Notes: a model not told the origin generated them from the sequence alone. Shown: positions 15,912-25,167, numbered from the stretch's first letter. The stretch: 40,450 bases of DNA from Ruminiclostridium sp. (GCA_017935365.1 JAGBHT010000050.1:1-40450), one strand, 5' to 3'. Numbers and translations are program-made.

Positions 15912-15990
15912 CCGATATTTCCGTGTAATATCGGCTTTACAAAAAGACAGAGAGCCTGTGCAAAATGTTTTTTACACGCTCTTGCACAGG
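15912..15990 (+). promoter_or_regulatory. Structured leader with competing hairpins before the exporter
   Basis: Hairpin A: CCGATATT (15912-15919) with AATATCGG (15927-15934). Hairpin B: CCTGTGCAA (15955-15963) with TTGCACAGG (15982-15990), loop of 18 nt containing six T. An alternative fold, GAGC..GTG (15952-15960) with CACGCTC (15975-15981), excludes hairpin B. Neither is followed by a T-run, so translational control seems likelier than termination. Confidence 0.55.
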
Positions 15991-15993
15991 AAT

Positions 15994-16107
15994 ATGAAAA
16001 CGATTACCGAATTTGGCTTGCCGTTAAGTAAATTTATACCGGCAATAAGACGCAATTTGAAAGGTGTGATGAAATGTTCCAGTTTAAATGGATGCTCGGA
16101 AAGATGA
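15994..16107 (+). CDS. Possible leader peptide overlapping the exporter start
   Basis: An open frame of 37 codons begins at ATG 15994, four bases after hairpin B, and ends at 16107, overlapping the first exporter gene (start 16074) by 34 nt in another frame. Its only ribosome-binding site, CAGGAA, is partly inside the 3' arm of hairpin B. The peptide (MKTITEFGLPLSKFIPAIRR and onward) is basic and amphipathic. The arrangement recalls BmrB, the leader peptide that controls the heterodimeric exporter BmrCD in Bacillus subtilis. There is no sequence evidence for homology, and the frame could be open by chance. Confidence 0.3.
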   Translation: MKTITEFGLPLSKFIPAIRRNLKGVMKCSSLNGCSER

Positions 16108-17828
16108 AAGGCTACCGTGCGGTTTATGCCGTTGCGCTGTGCCTGTCTGTAGTGATACAGTCGTTCTTCCTTACGGGACCGATGATAGTTGAACAGATAA
16201 TCAGTATATTCATATCTTCGCCCGACGCTTTGCAGAATATTGAAAATCAGCGTGACCTGTTGATACTGCTTTGCGTTGCGATGATTTTATTCGTATTTGT
16301 GCGTACTTGCCTGCAATTCCTCGCAAAGATGCTGTACGAGGTCGTGTCACAGGGCGTTCTTCAGAGAGTGCGTAACGAGCTGTTTGAGCGTATCCAGAAC
16401 CAGGATATGCACTTCTTTGACACGCATACAAAGGGTGACCTTGTAACAAGACTTACTGGCGACCTTGATATGATACGTCATTCTATCGCATGGATCATTA
16501 TGATGGTGGTTGAAAGCTGTGCGCTTTTCCTCTTTACAGTCATTTACTTCTTTACGCTCGACTGGCTGATGACGCTGTGTATACTTGCACTTACCCCGAT
16601 ACTCTTTGTGGTTACCCGTATGTTCTCAAAGAGGGTTGGACCTAAATATGTGGTACTGCGTGAAAAGCTCTCGCGCCTTAATACAAAGGCACAGGAAAAC
16701 ATCGCCGCAAACCGTGTTGTAAAGGCTTTTGCCCGTGAGGAATACGAGAAAGAGGACTTTGACAAGTACAACAAGGATTACTGCGAACACAATCAGCAGG
16801 CAGCTATGGTATGGCTTACATTCCAGCCCTACATAGAAACACTGGCACAGGCGCTCTGGGCAGTTCAGATGCTTGTCGGCGGTATATTCGTCATAAACGG
16901 CAGAATTACTATCGCCCAGTACACCGTATTCTCCGGACTTTTGTGGACTATTGCAAACGCTATGAGAAATATCGGTATGCTGATAAACGACTTACAGCGT
17001 TTCTTTGCAAGTATCTCAAAGATAATCGAGGTCTATTACTCACGTCCGAGCATAGTCAACAATCACGACAGTGCCGAGCGTCCCCGACTTAATGGTGACA
17101 TCGAGTTTAAAAACGTATCGGCAAAGTTCGGCGATACAACGGTACTTCACGACATAAATCTTGACATAAAGCACGGTGAAACAATTGTAATAATGGGCTC
17201 TACCGGTTCCGGAAAGACAACGCTTATGAACCTTATAGCAAGATTTTACGATGTTTCCGAGGGCGGAGTATATGTTGACGGTAAGAACGTCAAGGACTAT
17301 GAGCCGGATGTATTGCGTGCAAATATCGGTATGACAACGCAGGAAGTCCTGCTGTTCTCTGATACCGTTGACGGAAATATCGCCTACGGTAAGTCCGACC
17401 TGCCGTTTGAAGATGTAAAGAACTTCGCTCATCTGGCGTCCGCTACCTTTATAGAAAAGATGCCCGAGCAGTATGAAACGATAATCGGTGAGCGCGGTGT
17501 AGGTCTTTCGGGCGGTCAGAAGCAGAGAATAGCGCTTGCCCGTGCTATGGCTATCCGTCCCCCGATACTGATACTTGATGATACGACTTCCGCACTTGAC
17601 ATGGAAACCGAGGCGGAGATACAGGAAAACCTCAACAACCTTGACTTTGAGTGTACAAAGCTGATCATTGCTCAGCGTACATCATCCGCAAGATATGCCG
17701 ACAGGATAGTTATCCTTGAGGACGGCCGTATCAAAGAATGCGGTACGCACGATGAGCTGATGAAACGGCGTGGCTACTACTATGAGATATACACCCTCCA
17801 GAATGGTACAGAAGAGGAGGCGGTTTAA
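16074..17828 (+). CDS. Heterodimeric ABC exporter, subunit with degenerate ATP site
   Basis: The 584-residue half-transporter has a six-helix membrane domain (about residues 1-310) fused to an ATPase domain. Walker A is GSTGSGKTT (about 376-384), signature LSGGQKQR. Walker B reads LILDDTTSALD, with Asp where the catalytic Glu belongs, and the switch His is Gln (IIAQRTSS). These two changes mark the non-hydrolysing site of heterodimeric exporters of the BmrC/TM287/LmrC type. Such pumps export drugs, lipids or peptides. AAAGGTG lies 7 nt before ATG 16074. The partner gene begins at the next base after the stop, and its ribosome-binding site is inside this gene. Confidence 0.94.
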   Translation: MFQFKWMLGKMKGYRAVYAVALCLSVVIQSFFLTGPMIVEQIISIFISSPDALQNIENQRDLLILLCVAMILFVFVRTCLQFLAKMLYEVVSQGVLQRVRNELFERIQNQDMHFFDTHTKGDLVTRLTGDLDMIRHSIAWIIMMVVESCALFLFTVIYFFTLDWLMTLCILALTPILFVVTRMFSKRVGPKYVVLREKLSRLNTKAQENIAANRVVKAFAREEYEKEDFDKYNKDYCEHNQQAAMVWLTFQPYIETLAQALWAVQMLVGGIFVINGRITIAQYTVFSGLLWTIANAMRNIGMLINDLQRFFASISKIIEVYYSRPSIVNNHDSAERPRLNGDIEFKNVSAKFGDTTVLHDINLDIKHGETIVIMGSTGSGKTTLMNLIARFYDVSEGGVYVDGKNVKDYEPDVLRANIGMTTQEVLLFSDTVDGNIAYGKSDLPFEDVKNFAHLASATFIEKMPEQYETIIGERGVGLSGGQKQRIALARAMAIRPPILILDDTTSALDMETEAEIQENLNNLDFECTKLIIAQRTSSARYADRIVILEDGRIKECGTHDELMKRRGYYYEIYTLQNGTEEEAV

Positions 17829-19595
17829 ATGGCAAGAAATAAATTCGATGTTGACGAAACACTTGAGACCCCATTCGACTTCAGCCACTTCAAGCGTGCA
17901 ATGGTATATGTAAAGCGTTACAAGTGGAAGATGATACTTGCACTTATGCTGTCCGCAATATCGGCGGTAGTCGCGCTCATCGGACCGCTTCTTACAAAAG
18001 AGGCTGTCGATGTGGCGATACCGGACGGCAATATTCCTTATATAGTACTGCTGTCGATAGGCTTTCTGCTGTCTATTGTCGTCAGCGTAGTGCTCGGAAA
18101 TATCCGTCAGCGCATTATGACAAAAGCAGGACAGATGATGATATACGATATCAGAAAGGATCTGTTCGCACACCTGCAGGAACTGCCGTTCAGCTATTAT
18201 GACGACAGACCGCAGGGTAAGATACTTGTCCGTGTCGTAAACTATGTCAATAACGTATCTGATATGCTGACAAACGGCATTATCAACTTTATTCTTGAGA
18301 TATTCAATATCATATTCATAACGATATTCATGTTCTCGGTCGATGCAAGACTGGCGCTTGTCATCTTTGCAGGCGTTCCTGTGTTCATAGTCGTTATGAT
18401 AATACTGAAAAACAAGCAGAGAAGAGCATGGCAGAATGTTTCAAACAAGAACTCAAACCAGACGGCGTACCTTGCCGAAAGTATAAACTGTATGCGTGTA
18501 ACGCAGAGCTTTGCGAGAGAGAACGAAAACCTCGGCATCTTCCGCAGACTGTCGACCGCCTACAGAAAGGCTTGGATGAAAGCGGTCACGGTAAACAACT
18601 TTGTCAGCTTCTCGGTTGATAATATAAGAGCAGTTGTAGATTCTGCATTGTATTTTGTTGGACTGCTCGTTATAGGCTATCCCGCGGTGTCGCTCGGATC
18701 GATACTTGCAATGAGCAACTATTCTTCACGCTTCTGGCAGCCTATAATCAATATAGCCAGCCTTTACAACAACTTTGTAAACGCGGTAGCTTACCTTGAG
18801 CGTATATTTGAAACTATGGACGAGCCTGTTAATGTCAAGGATGCCGAGGACGCTTACGAAATGCCCGATATAAAGGGCGAGGTCGAATACCGCAACGTAA
18901 CATTCGCTTATGAAGAAGGAAAGAATATCCTCGAAAATGTAAGCTTTACGGTAAAGCCGGGCGAGAGCATAGCGCTTGTAGGTCCTACCGGTGCGGGTAA
19001 AACCACTATAGTGAATCTGCTGTCACGTTTCTACGATCTTAGCAGCGGTGCAGTGTACATAGACGGTAACGACATAAGCAAGGTAACGCTACATTCACTG
19101 CGTGACAAGATGGGCATAATGATGCAGGATAGTTTCATATTCTCAGGCACTATCGAGGATAATATACGTTACGGCAAGCTTGACGCTACTGAGGAAGAAA
19201 TAAGGGCGGCGGCAAAGACAGTATGCGCCGATGAATTTATCATGGGGCTTGAAAACGGCTATAAGACTGAGATGTACGAGGGCGGCTCACAGTTGTCCGG
19301 CGGTCAGCGACAGCTTGTTTCCTTTGCAAGAACACTTATTTCCGACCCGAAGATACTTATCCTAGACGAGGCTACATCATCAATTGACGCAAAGACTGAA
19401 AAGGAACTGCAGAAGGGCCTTCAGGAACTGTTAAAGGGCAGAACGAGTTTTATAATCGCTCACAGACTGTCAACTATCAAGAACTGCGATAAGATAATGT
19501 TCATCAGCAACAAGGGCATTACAGAAGCAGGTACGCACGATGAACTTATGGCGAAGAAGGGCGACTATTATAAGCTCTGTATGGCACAGAAGTAA
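17829..19595 (+). CDS. Heterodimeric ABC exporter, catalytic subunit
   Basis: The 588-residue partner has the same layout: six membrane helices in residues 30-320, then an ATPase with Walker A GPTGAGKTT (about 384-392), signature QLSGGQRQ, canonical Walker B LILDEATSSID (with Glu) and switch histidine IIAHRLST. It therefore carries the hydrolysing site paired with the degenerate subunit upstream. ATG 17829 directly follows the preceding stop; GAGGAGG at the end of the first gene serves it, so translation is coupled one to one. Substrate unknown. The NagZ-like lipoprotein gene begins 4 nt after the stop and belongs to the same transcript. Confidence 0.94.
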   Translation: MARNKFDVDETLETPFDFSHFKRAMVYVKRYKWKMILALMLSAISAVVALIGPLLTKEAVDVAIPDGNIPYIVLLSIGFLLSIVVSVVLGNIRQRIMTKAGQMMIYDIRKDLFAHLQELPFSYYDDRPQGKILVRVVNYVNNVSDMLTNGIINFILEIFNIIFITIFMFSVDARLALVIFAGVPVFIVVMIILKNKQRRAWQNVSNKNSNQTAYLAESINCMRVTQSFARENENLGIFRRLSTAYRKAWMKAVTVNNFVSFSVDNIRAVVDSALYFVGLLVIGYPAVSLGSILAMSNYSSRFWQPIINIASLYNNFVNAVAYLERIFETMDEPVNVKDAEDAYEMPDIKGEVEYRNVTFAYEEGKNILENVSFTVKPGESIALVGPTGAGKTTIVNLLSRFYDLSSGAVYIDGNDISKVTLHSLRDKMGIMMQDSFIFSGTIEDNIRYGKLDATEEEIRAAAKTVCADEFIMGLENGYKTEMYEGGSQLSGGQRQLVSFARTLISDPKILILDEATSSIDAKTEKELQKGLQELLKGRTSFIIAHRLSTIKNCDKIMFISNKGITEAGTHDELMAKKGDYYKLCMAQK

Positions 19596-19598
19596 ATT

Positions 19599-20798
19599 AT
19601 GAAGAAATTTATGAAGAAGATAGCTTTGGTGTTGATGTCGCTTTGCATAATTCTGACTGCGTCATGCAAACAGCGGGTATCGGTAGTCAATGAAACCGAA
19701 AACACAGATAATTTCACTTTTGCCGATGATGAAACCGTGGTATATACCGCAAAAGACGTTCTCGGCAAAATGTCACTGAGAGAAAAGGTAGGACAGCTTT
19801 TTATTGTCCGCCCCGAAGCTCTTGCCGAGCAGTGCAATGCGGAAATCGCCGCGGCGGTTGACCGTGTTGATGATGCCGTTATCAGCCGCCTTGAAGAATA
19901 TCCTGTCGGCGGTGTAGCCCTTTTCAGCAGGAATATCACGGGAGCAGAGCAGTTGCCGAAGTTTATCGCCGAACTTCAAAACAGCAGTAAATATCCGTTG
20001 TTCATCGCCGTTGACGAAGAGGGCGGAAGAATAGCCCGTGTTGCAAATTCCGGTTATTTCGATGTTGCAAGCTATAAAAGTATGGCTGATATAGGAAAAA
20101 CAGACGATGCTTCAAAGGCTGAAGATGTCGGCAGGCAGATAGGCTTGTACCTTAAAAAGCTCGGCTTCAACCTTGACTTTGCGCCTGTTGCCGATACAAA
20201 TACAAATCCGCAGAATATAGTTATAGGTGACCGATCTTACGGCAGTGACCCGTCACAGGTAGCAAGGATGGTTTCGGCTCAGCTTGACGGAATGCACGAC
20301 AGCGGCATTATGGGAACATTAAAGCACTTTCCCGGACACGGCGACACAAAGGACGATACACATTCGGGTTATGTGAGCATAGAAAAAACGTGGGACGAAC
20401 TGAAAGAATGTGAGCTTATCCCGTTCACAGCGGCACTTCCGAAAGCAGATATGGTTATGGTTTCTCATATAACCGCAGTGAACGTTACAAGCGACGATCT
20501 TCCGACATCAATGTCAGAAATTATGATAACCGAAAAACTGCGCAATGAGCTTGGATATGACGGGGTAGTAATCACGGACGCAATGGCGATGGGTGCTGTT
20601 GCCGATAATTACACATCGGCTCAGGCGGCGGCAACTTCAGTAAAAGCAGGCGTTGACATTGTACTTATGCCGCAAGACCTCGATGAAGCATTTGACGGGG
20701 TTATGAGTGCAGTGAACAGCGGAGAAATAAGTGTTGCACGTCTTGACGAAAGCGTTCTTCGCATATTGAAACTGAAAGCAAAATATATGCTGATATGA
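19599..20798 (+). CDS. Secreted GH3 beta-N-acetylhexosaminidase lipoprotein (NagZ-like)
   Basis: The 399-residue protein has a lipoprotein signal (LVLMSLCIILTASC) and one GH3 barrel. Diagnostic motifs: FIAVDEEGGRIAR, FAPVADTNTNPQN, the NagZ loop KHFPGHGDTKDDTH with its catalytic His/Asp, and the nucleophile VITDAMAMGA. NagZ enzymes cleave N-acetylglucosamine from muropeptides or other glycans. In Gram-positives they are often extracellular and act on wall turnover products. No C-terminal extra domain is present. It is the third gene of the exporter operon, 3 nt after the exporter stop, with a weak ribosome-binding site (AGAAG) that suggests coupling. A second Met four codons in is an alternative start. 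Confidence 0.92.
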   Translation: MKKFMKKIALVLMSLCIILTASCKQRVSVVNETENTDNFTFADDETVVYTAKDVLGKMSLREKVGQLFIVRPEALAEQCNAEIAAAVDRVDDAVISRLEEYPVGGVALFSRNITGAEQLPKFIAELQNSSKYPLFIAVDEEGGRIARVANSGYFDVASYKSMADIGKTDDASKAEDVGRQIGLYLKKLGFNLDFAPVADTNTNPQNIVIGDRSYGSDPSQVARMVSAQLDGMHDSGIMGTLKHFPGHGDTKDDTHSGYVSIEKTWDELKECELIPFTAALPKADMVMVSHITAVNVTSDDLPTSMSEIMITEKLRNELGYDGVVITDAMAMGAVADNYTSAQAAATSVKAGVDIVLMPQDLDEAFDGVMSAVNSGEISVARLDESVLRILKLKAKYMLI

Positions 20799-20804
20799 TT
20801 TATG

Positions 20805-20841
20805 AACTGCTGCAATTGTAAAAATTGCAGCAGTTTTCTTG
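20805..20841 (+). terminator. Intrinsic terminator of the exporter/NagZ operon
   Basis: AACTGCTGCAATT (20805-20817) pairs perfectly with AATTGCAGCAGTT (20823-20835), followed by TTCTTG. Confidence 0.88.
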
Positions 20842-20934
20842 TTTATATTTAACAAATCTCCCGTCTTACGGCAATAAATATTCTTATATCATCTGAAAAA
20901 ATGTTCCTCGTCATATAATTTTTATATTGCCGAC

Positions 20935-20963
20935 TTGCTTTTAAGCCGTTTTTATGGTAAAAT
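20935..20963 (+). promoter_or_regulatory. Probable sigma-A promoter of the repeat protein gene
   Basis: TTGCTT (20935-20940), 17-nt spacer, TAAAAT (20958-20963); the start codon is at 21036. Confidence 0.6.
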
Positions 20964-21035
20964 GTTAGCAAATAATGCGGTTAGCCGTATTTTTTAACAG
21001 GAAATATATCAATTTACATCTTGAAAGGACACATC

Positions 21036-22955
21036 ATGGAAAATAACAACATGAATGAACAGCAGCCCAACTGGCAGCAGGCTCTCAATGAGTTCAGCGA
21101 TCAGCCCGAACAGCCGGCACAGGCACAGCCTCAGCAGTTTGCACAGCAGGCACAGCCTCAGCAATTTGCACAGCAGGCACAGCCTCAGCAATTTGCACAG
21201 CAGGCACAGCCCCAGCAGTTCGCACAGCAGGCACAGCCTCAGCAGTTTGCGCAGCAGGGACAGCCTCAGCAGTTTGCACAGCAGGCACAGCCTCAGTACA
21301 ACCAGTATGCTCAGCAGGCTCAGCCTCAGTACAACCAGTACGCCCATGGCGGTCAGCCTCAGCCCGGTCAGTATGCACAGCAGGCGCAGTTTGCTCAGGC
21401 TCAGGGACAGTATACACCTCAGGGTATGCCCGCATATGATGCCGGTAGCTTTGCAGTTGTACCTCCTCAGAAGAAGAGCAAGGTATTACCGATAATCCTT
21501 ATAATTCTTGCAGTTGCAATTGTTGCGGGCGGCGTGGTTTTTGCCTGCCTTAATCTGTTCAAGAATAAGGGAAGCGGATACGAAACATTAGAAAGAAACT
21601 ATTTTGCATCTGCCGAGAAGAAAGCCGATGAAATATTAAATGGCACCAAGAATGTAAAGACCGGACTTGAACAGACTGTTACAATCAGTGTATCCAAGGA
21701 CGTTACAGGCGGCATTGATGTTGCTCCTACGGTTATCACTGCAAAGAACAATGTTGACAGTGCGGCTGAAAAAGCTTCAGGCTCACTTACTTTCAGTGCA
21801 GGCGACAGTGCTTATATGAACGCTAAGTTCTGGCATGCAGACGGAAAAGTATACTATACAGTACCCGAGCTCACAGATAAGTACATAGTAATGAATCTTG
21901 ACGAGCTTGCTTCTTCAATAAAGGACATATCTTCCGGAGATTCGGATTTCAGTGATATACTCACTCTTTCCGATACAGCAACACCTCCTACCACAAACGG
22001 ATATGAAGATGTTCTGAAGAGCATTGATGAAGAAACGTTCAATAAGCTCCTTGAGATCATTTCAGATGCTTATTTTAATAATTTCGCAGGCGTAGAAAAC
22101 AAGTCTGATTCATTTAAGCTTTCTGACGGTACAGTTGACTGCACATCATACACAATTGATTTCTCTACCGAAAAGGTGATCGCTTTCTGCAATGACGTGC
22201 TTGACGCAGTAGAAAAAGAAAGCAAGATCATGGATATCCTTTCACAGCTCGGCATTGACAAGGCTTCTTTCCAGTATCTTAAGACCCTTATAACCGAGTC
22301 AACAAAGGACGCTACAGAAGACGAGCTCAGTGAAGTAATGGCTACTATGATCGTTTATGTAAAGGATAACAATATCATAGGCAGGAAGATCACGATCACT
22401 GACACAGTTGAACTTCTTCTCGTAACATTCTCCGATAATTCGCAGTTTGATTATTCACTGACAGCAACAGCTGACAGCGATACATTCTACATAGGCGCAA
22501 AGGGAACTGTAAACGGTAACAATTACACAGGTAACGCATCGCTTACAGCGGACGGTCAGACTATTATCACAGCCGACTTCTCATTCGATTCAACAAACGG
22601 CAACGGTTCATATAGCCTCAAGGTCACAACCGATGACGGCGAAACATTTGAAATAAAGCTGAACGTTGCTATGGACGGCAATAACGGCACTATTGATTTC
22701 ACAGTATCTTCAAACGGTACAGATATTGCAACGATCAAGCTTGACAGCAAGGAAACAGGCTATGCTGACGAGGCTCTTCCCGAAATAAACAGTTCTAATT
22801 CAGTAGATATTTCGGACAGTGCCGCTCTTGAAGCATTCAGCACAGAAATATCCGCAAACTTACCCAAGCTTGTCGATAAGATGAAGAGCATAACAAATCC
22901 CGACATTGTATGCTATGCGCTTTTACAGCTTATGTCAGGTGCTATGGCAGGCTGA
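21036..22955 (+). CDS. Membrane-anchored protein with Gln-rich repeat head and large outer domain
   Basis: The 639-residue protein starts at ATG 21036 after GAAAGGA. Residues 20-130 are low-complexity, made of six AQPQQFAQQ-type nonapeptides and further QPQYNQYAQ units. Residues 150-173 (VLPIILIILAVAIVAGGVVF) form a single membrane helix preceded by KKSK, so the Gln-rich head is cytoplasmic and the remaining 460 residues lie outside. The outer domain is Ser/Thr/Asp-rich and beta-like (SLTFSAGDSAYMNAKFWHAD, KIIITDTVELL-type strands, YSLKVTTDDGETFEIKLNVA). It resembles clostridial proteins with a Pro/Gln-rich N-terminus before one helix. I recognise no catalytic motif and assign no function. 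Confidence 0.82.
   Translation: MENNNMNEQQPNWQQALNEFSDQPEQPAQAQPQQFAQQAQPQQFAQQAQPQQFAQQAQPQQFAQQAQPQQFAQQGQPQQFAQQAQPQYNQYAQQAQPQYNQYAHGGQPQPGQYAQQAQFAQAQGQYTPQGMPAYDAGSFAVVPPQKKSKVLPIILIILAVAIVAGGVVFACLNLFKNKGSGYETLERNYFASAEKKADEILNGTKNVKTGLEQTVTISVSKDVTGGIDVAPTVITAKNNVDSAAEKASGSLTFSAGDSAYMNAKFWHADGKVYYTVPELTDKYIVMNLDELASSIKDISSGDSDFSDILTLSDTATPPTTNGYEDVLKSIDEETFNKLLEIISDAYFNNFAGVENKSDSFKLSDGTVDCTSYTIDFSTEKVIAFCNDVLDAVEKESKIMDILSQLGIDKASFQYLKTLITESTKDATEDELSEVMATMIVYVKDNNIIGRKITITDTVELLLVTFSDNSQFDYSLTATADSDTFYIGAKGTVNGNNYTGNASLTADGQTIITADFSFDSTNGNGSYSLKVTTDDGETFEIKLNVAMDGNNGTIDFTVSSNGTDIATIKLDSKETGYADEALPEINSSNSVDISDSAALEAFSTEISANLPKLVDKMKSITNPDIVCYALLQLMSGAMAG
21123..21284 (+). repeat. Six tandem 27-bp in-frame repeats
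   Basis: Six copies of a 27-bp unit encode AQPQQFAQQ (the sixth unit reads GQPQQFAQQ). Copies differ only at a few third positions (CAG/CAA, TTT/TTC), so copy number may vary by slippage. Two related 11-residue units (AQPQYNQYAQQ type) follow to about 21345. Confidence 0.9.
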
Positions 22956-22987
22956 TGACAGTTTTATAATAAGATATTGCATTTTCT

Positions 22988-23014
22988 GACCGCCCGTCAA
23001 GGGCGGTCTTTTTT
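22988..23014 (+). terminator. Strong intrinsic terminator
   Basis: GACCGCCC (22988-22995), loop GTCAA, GGGCGGTC (23001-23008), then six T. Confidence 0.93.
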
Positions 23015-23015
23015 C

Positions 23016-23044
23016 TTGACTTTTTATGACATTGAACGTATAAT
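23016..23044 (+). promoter_or_regulatory. Sigma-A promoter of the EAL-domain gene
   Basis: TTGACT (23016-23021), 17-nt spacer, TATAAT (23039-23044). It begins immediately after the preceding T-run. Confidence 0.88.
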
Positions 23045-23071
23045 TATTGAAGTAAGTCTGGAGGGATTTGT

Positions 23072-24973
23072 ATGAATTTAGGAGTTCAGATAGTTTCGTT
23101 CAGCGTTATGCTGACGATAGCTTTTGTTTATTTCACAAATAAACATATCAAGCTGTTATCTACAAGAATTTATACGCTGTATCTGAGTGTATCGCTTGTG
23201 TACAGCTTTACGGAAATTTTCACGATATATACGCTGTACAATATTGATACAATTTCTCCTTTTGTCAACAGACTGGCGCATCAGCTGTTTATATGCACGC
23301 TTGTGCTGATACTTATGTTCCTGTTCATTTATGTTGATATGCTGACGCGTAAACAGAAACGATATAAGCCTATTGAGCTTATCGTAAGCATACTGCCTGC
23401 CGTTTTTGCGTTTGTAATGACGGCTTTCGGTGACCTTGAGTATCATGTCGGTGACGACGGTATGTATTCTTACGGTCCTGTGGTAACGGTTCTGTATTGC
23501 TGCCTTTGCGTATATGCCTTATGGACTGTAATAACGATAATCCGCCGCCGCAGAACTATACCGGGGCATATAATGATCATCGTCCTGTGCGGCGTTTCTG
23601 GTTGGGTTGCGATAGGAATAGTGCAGATGCTCAATCCGACATGGCTTATTGAATCAATGGGCGTTTCGCTTATGCAGTTGTTCATCTTCCTGTCTATAGA
23701 GAATCCTCGTGAATATAATGACGCCGATGTGATCGGTGCGCTGAACCGTCATGCGTTTGAAATGATGCTCAACGAGCGTTGTGAAAACGGTAAGGAATTT
23801 TATGTGGTAACATTTACACTTACCAATTCCGAACTTCTCAAAAACTCCGTTGGCGTAAACGAGGTGTATAATATTCTCGGCTGGTCGGCGTTGAAGCTGT
23901 CCGGTGTTCTGCGCTCGGACTTTTACCATACGGCTGATAACAGCATAAGCTTTATTGTAAAGCACAAAGCCTGTTGTGAAAAACTGATAAGATCCGATTT
24001 TGACAAGGTTGAGTTTTCTACCTCGGCAGGCGTAAAGGTAAACACTTCATTCAAACTTACTTTTATCGAATGCCCGAAATATGCCGACAGCGTTGAGAAA
24101 ATCACCGAACTTATGACGCACATACTCCATACTAAGAGCAAATCCGAACGTTCGATACTTGTTGTAAGTGAAGCGATAATAGACGAAATAAATTACCTTG
24201 CCGGAGTAGAAAAGCTTTTGCAGTATGCTGTAAAAAACAACGGGCTTGAAGTATACTATCAACCGATTTACTCAACGGCAAAGAAAAAGTTTGTATCGGC
24301 AGAAGCGCTTGTAAGGCTTAAGGATAAAGAAACGCTCGGCTTTATATCGCCTGAAATATTTATCCCTATGGCTGAACGTATGGGGCTTATTTCAGAACTC
24401 GGAAACACAGTTTTTGAAAATGTATGCCGCTTTGCAAGACAGAACGATATAAAGCAGTACGGAGTAGAGTACATAGAGGTCAATATCTCTGCGGTTCAGA
24501 GCGTTGATATATCACTGCCTGACAGATTGCTTGACTGCATGAGCAGATATGGGATAAGTTCCGATTTCTTCAATCTTGAAATAACCGAAACCGCGGCTGT
24601 TGAGGCAGGTGAACTGCTGGATCTCAATATGTCACGGCTAAAGTCGATGGGTTGCGGTTTTTCTATGGATGATTTCGGAACGGGATATTCCAATCTGTCG
24701 CAGATGGCAAATACGGGATTTGATATAATAAAACTGGATAAGAGCCTTATATGGCCGTGCTTTGAGGACAACGGCGACAAGCCGAAAACTATACTTAACA
24801 GCTGTATAGCAATGATAAACGGGCTCGGTATTTCAATAGTTGCCGAAGGTGTGGAAACCAAAGAACAGGTCGACCTGCTCACGGAAAAAGGTGTTGAATA
24901 TCTCCAGGGTTATTACTTTTCAAAGCCTATGAATGAACACGATTATTTGAATTTTGTGCAAAATAATTGCTAA
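23072..24973 (+). CDS. Membrane-bound cyclic-di-GMP phosphodiesterase (EAL) with degenerate GGDEF
   Basis: The 633-residue protein has about seven membrane helices in residues 1-215, a degenerate GGDEF-like domain in about 220-350 with no GGDEF motif, and an EAL domain in about 375-633. The EAL residues needed for cyclic-di-GMP hydrolysis are present: EALVRL (about 410), EVNISAVQ, EITETAAVE, MDDFGTGYSN, IIKLDKSLI, VAEGVET and QGYYFSKP. It is therefore probably an active phosphodiesterase that lowers cyclic-di-GMP in response to a membrane or external cue. The N-terminal helices resemble the 7TM sensor units of clostridial kinases and cyclases. GGAGG precedes ATG 23072. It is a single gene with its own promoter. 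Confidence 0.92.
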   Translation: MNLGVQIVSFSVMLTIAFVYFTNKHIKLLSTRIYTLYLSVSLVYSFTEIFTIYTLYNIDTISPFVNRLAHQLFICTLVLILMFLFIYVDMLTRKQKRYKPIELIVSILPAVFAFVMTAFGDLEYHVGDDGMYSYGPVVTVLYCCLCVYALWTVITIIRRRRTIPGHIMIIVLCGVSGWVAIGIVQMLNPTWLIESMGVSLMQLFIFLSIENPREYNDADVIGALNRHAFEMMLNERCENGKEFYVVTFTLTNSELLKNSVGVNEVYNILGWSALKLSGVLRSDFYHTADNSISFIVKHKACCEKLIRSDFDKVEFSTSAGVKVNTSFKLTFIECPKYADSVEKITELMTHILHTKSKSERSILVVSEAIIDEINYLAGVEKLLQYAVKNNGLEVYYQPIYSTAKKKFVSAEALVRLKDKETLGFISPEIFIPMAERMGLISELGNTVFENVCRFARQNDIKQYGVEYIEVNISAVQSVDISLPDRLLDCMSRYGISSDFFNLEITETAAVEAGELLDLNMSRLKSMGCGFSMDDFGTGYSNLSQMANTGFDIIKLDKSLIWPCFEDNGDKPKTILNSCIAMINGLGISIVAEGVETKEQVDLLTEKGVEYLQGYYFSKPMNEHDYLNFVQNNC

Positions 24974-25167
24974 CAAAATCTCTCAGTCTTATATTTATAA
25001 ATACTAAAATATTTTATTTGTTTTCAATGACACCTGATTTTGCGCTTTTCCGGACATTTTTTGCAAATTCGTTTCCCGGATAATCAAATTGTTGGTTGAT
25101 TTAATAACTTAATTAACGGATTTTAAATGTACCGTCCAAAAATTGCTGAATTTCAAGGGAAATTATT

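Noticed and set aside
15828..16031. 67-codon frame before the ABC exporter
   Set aside because: It starts upstream of the consensus promoter and has no ribosome-binding site or coding character.
21123..21284. Tandem repeat as a CRISPR array
   Set aside because: The units are contiguous, without unique spacers, and keep an open reading frame.
21094..21435. Long antisense frames across the repeat
   Set aside because: They result from the 27-bp repeat having no stops in other frames; there is no start site or homology.
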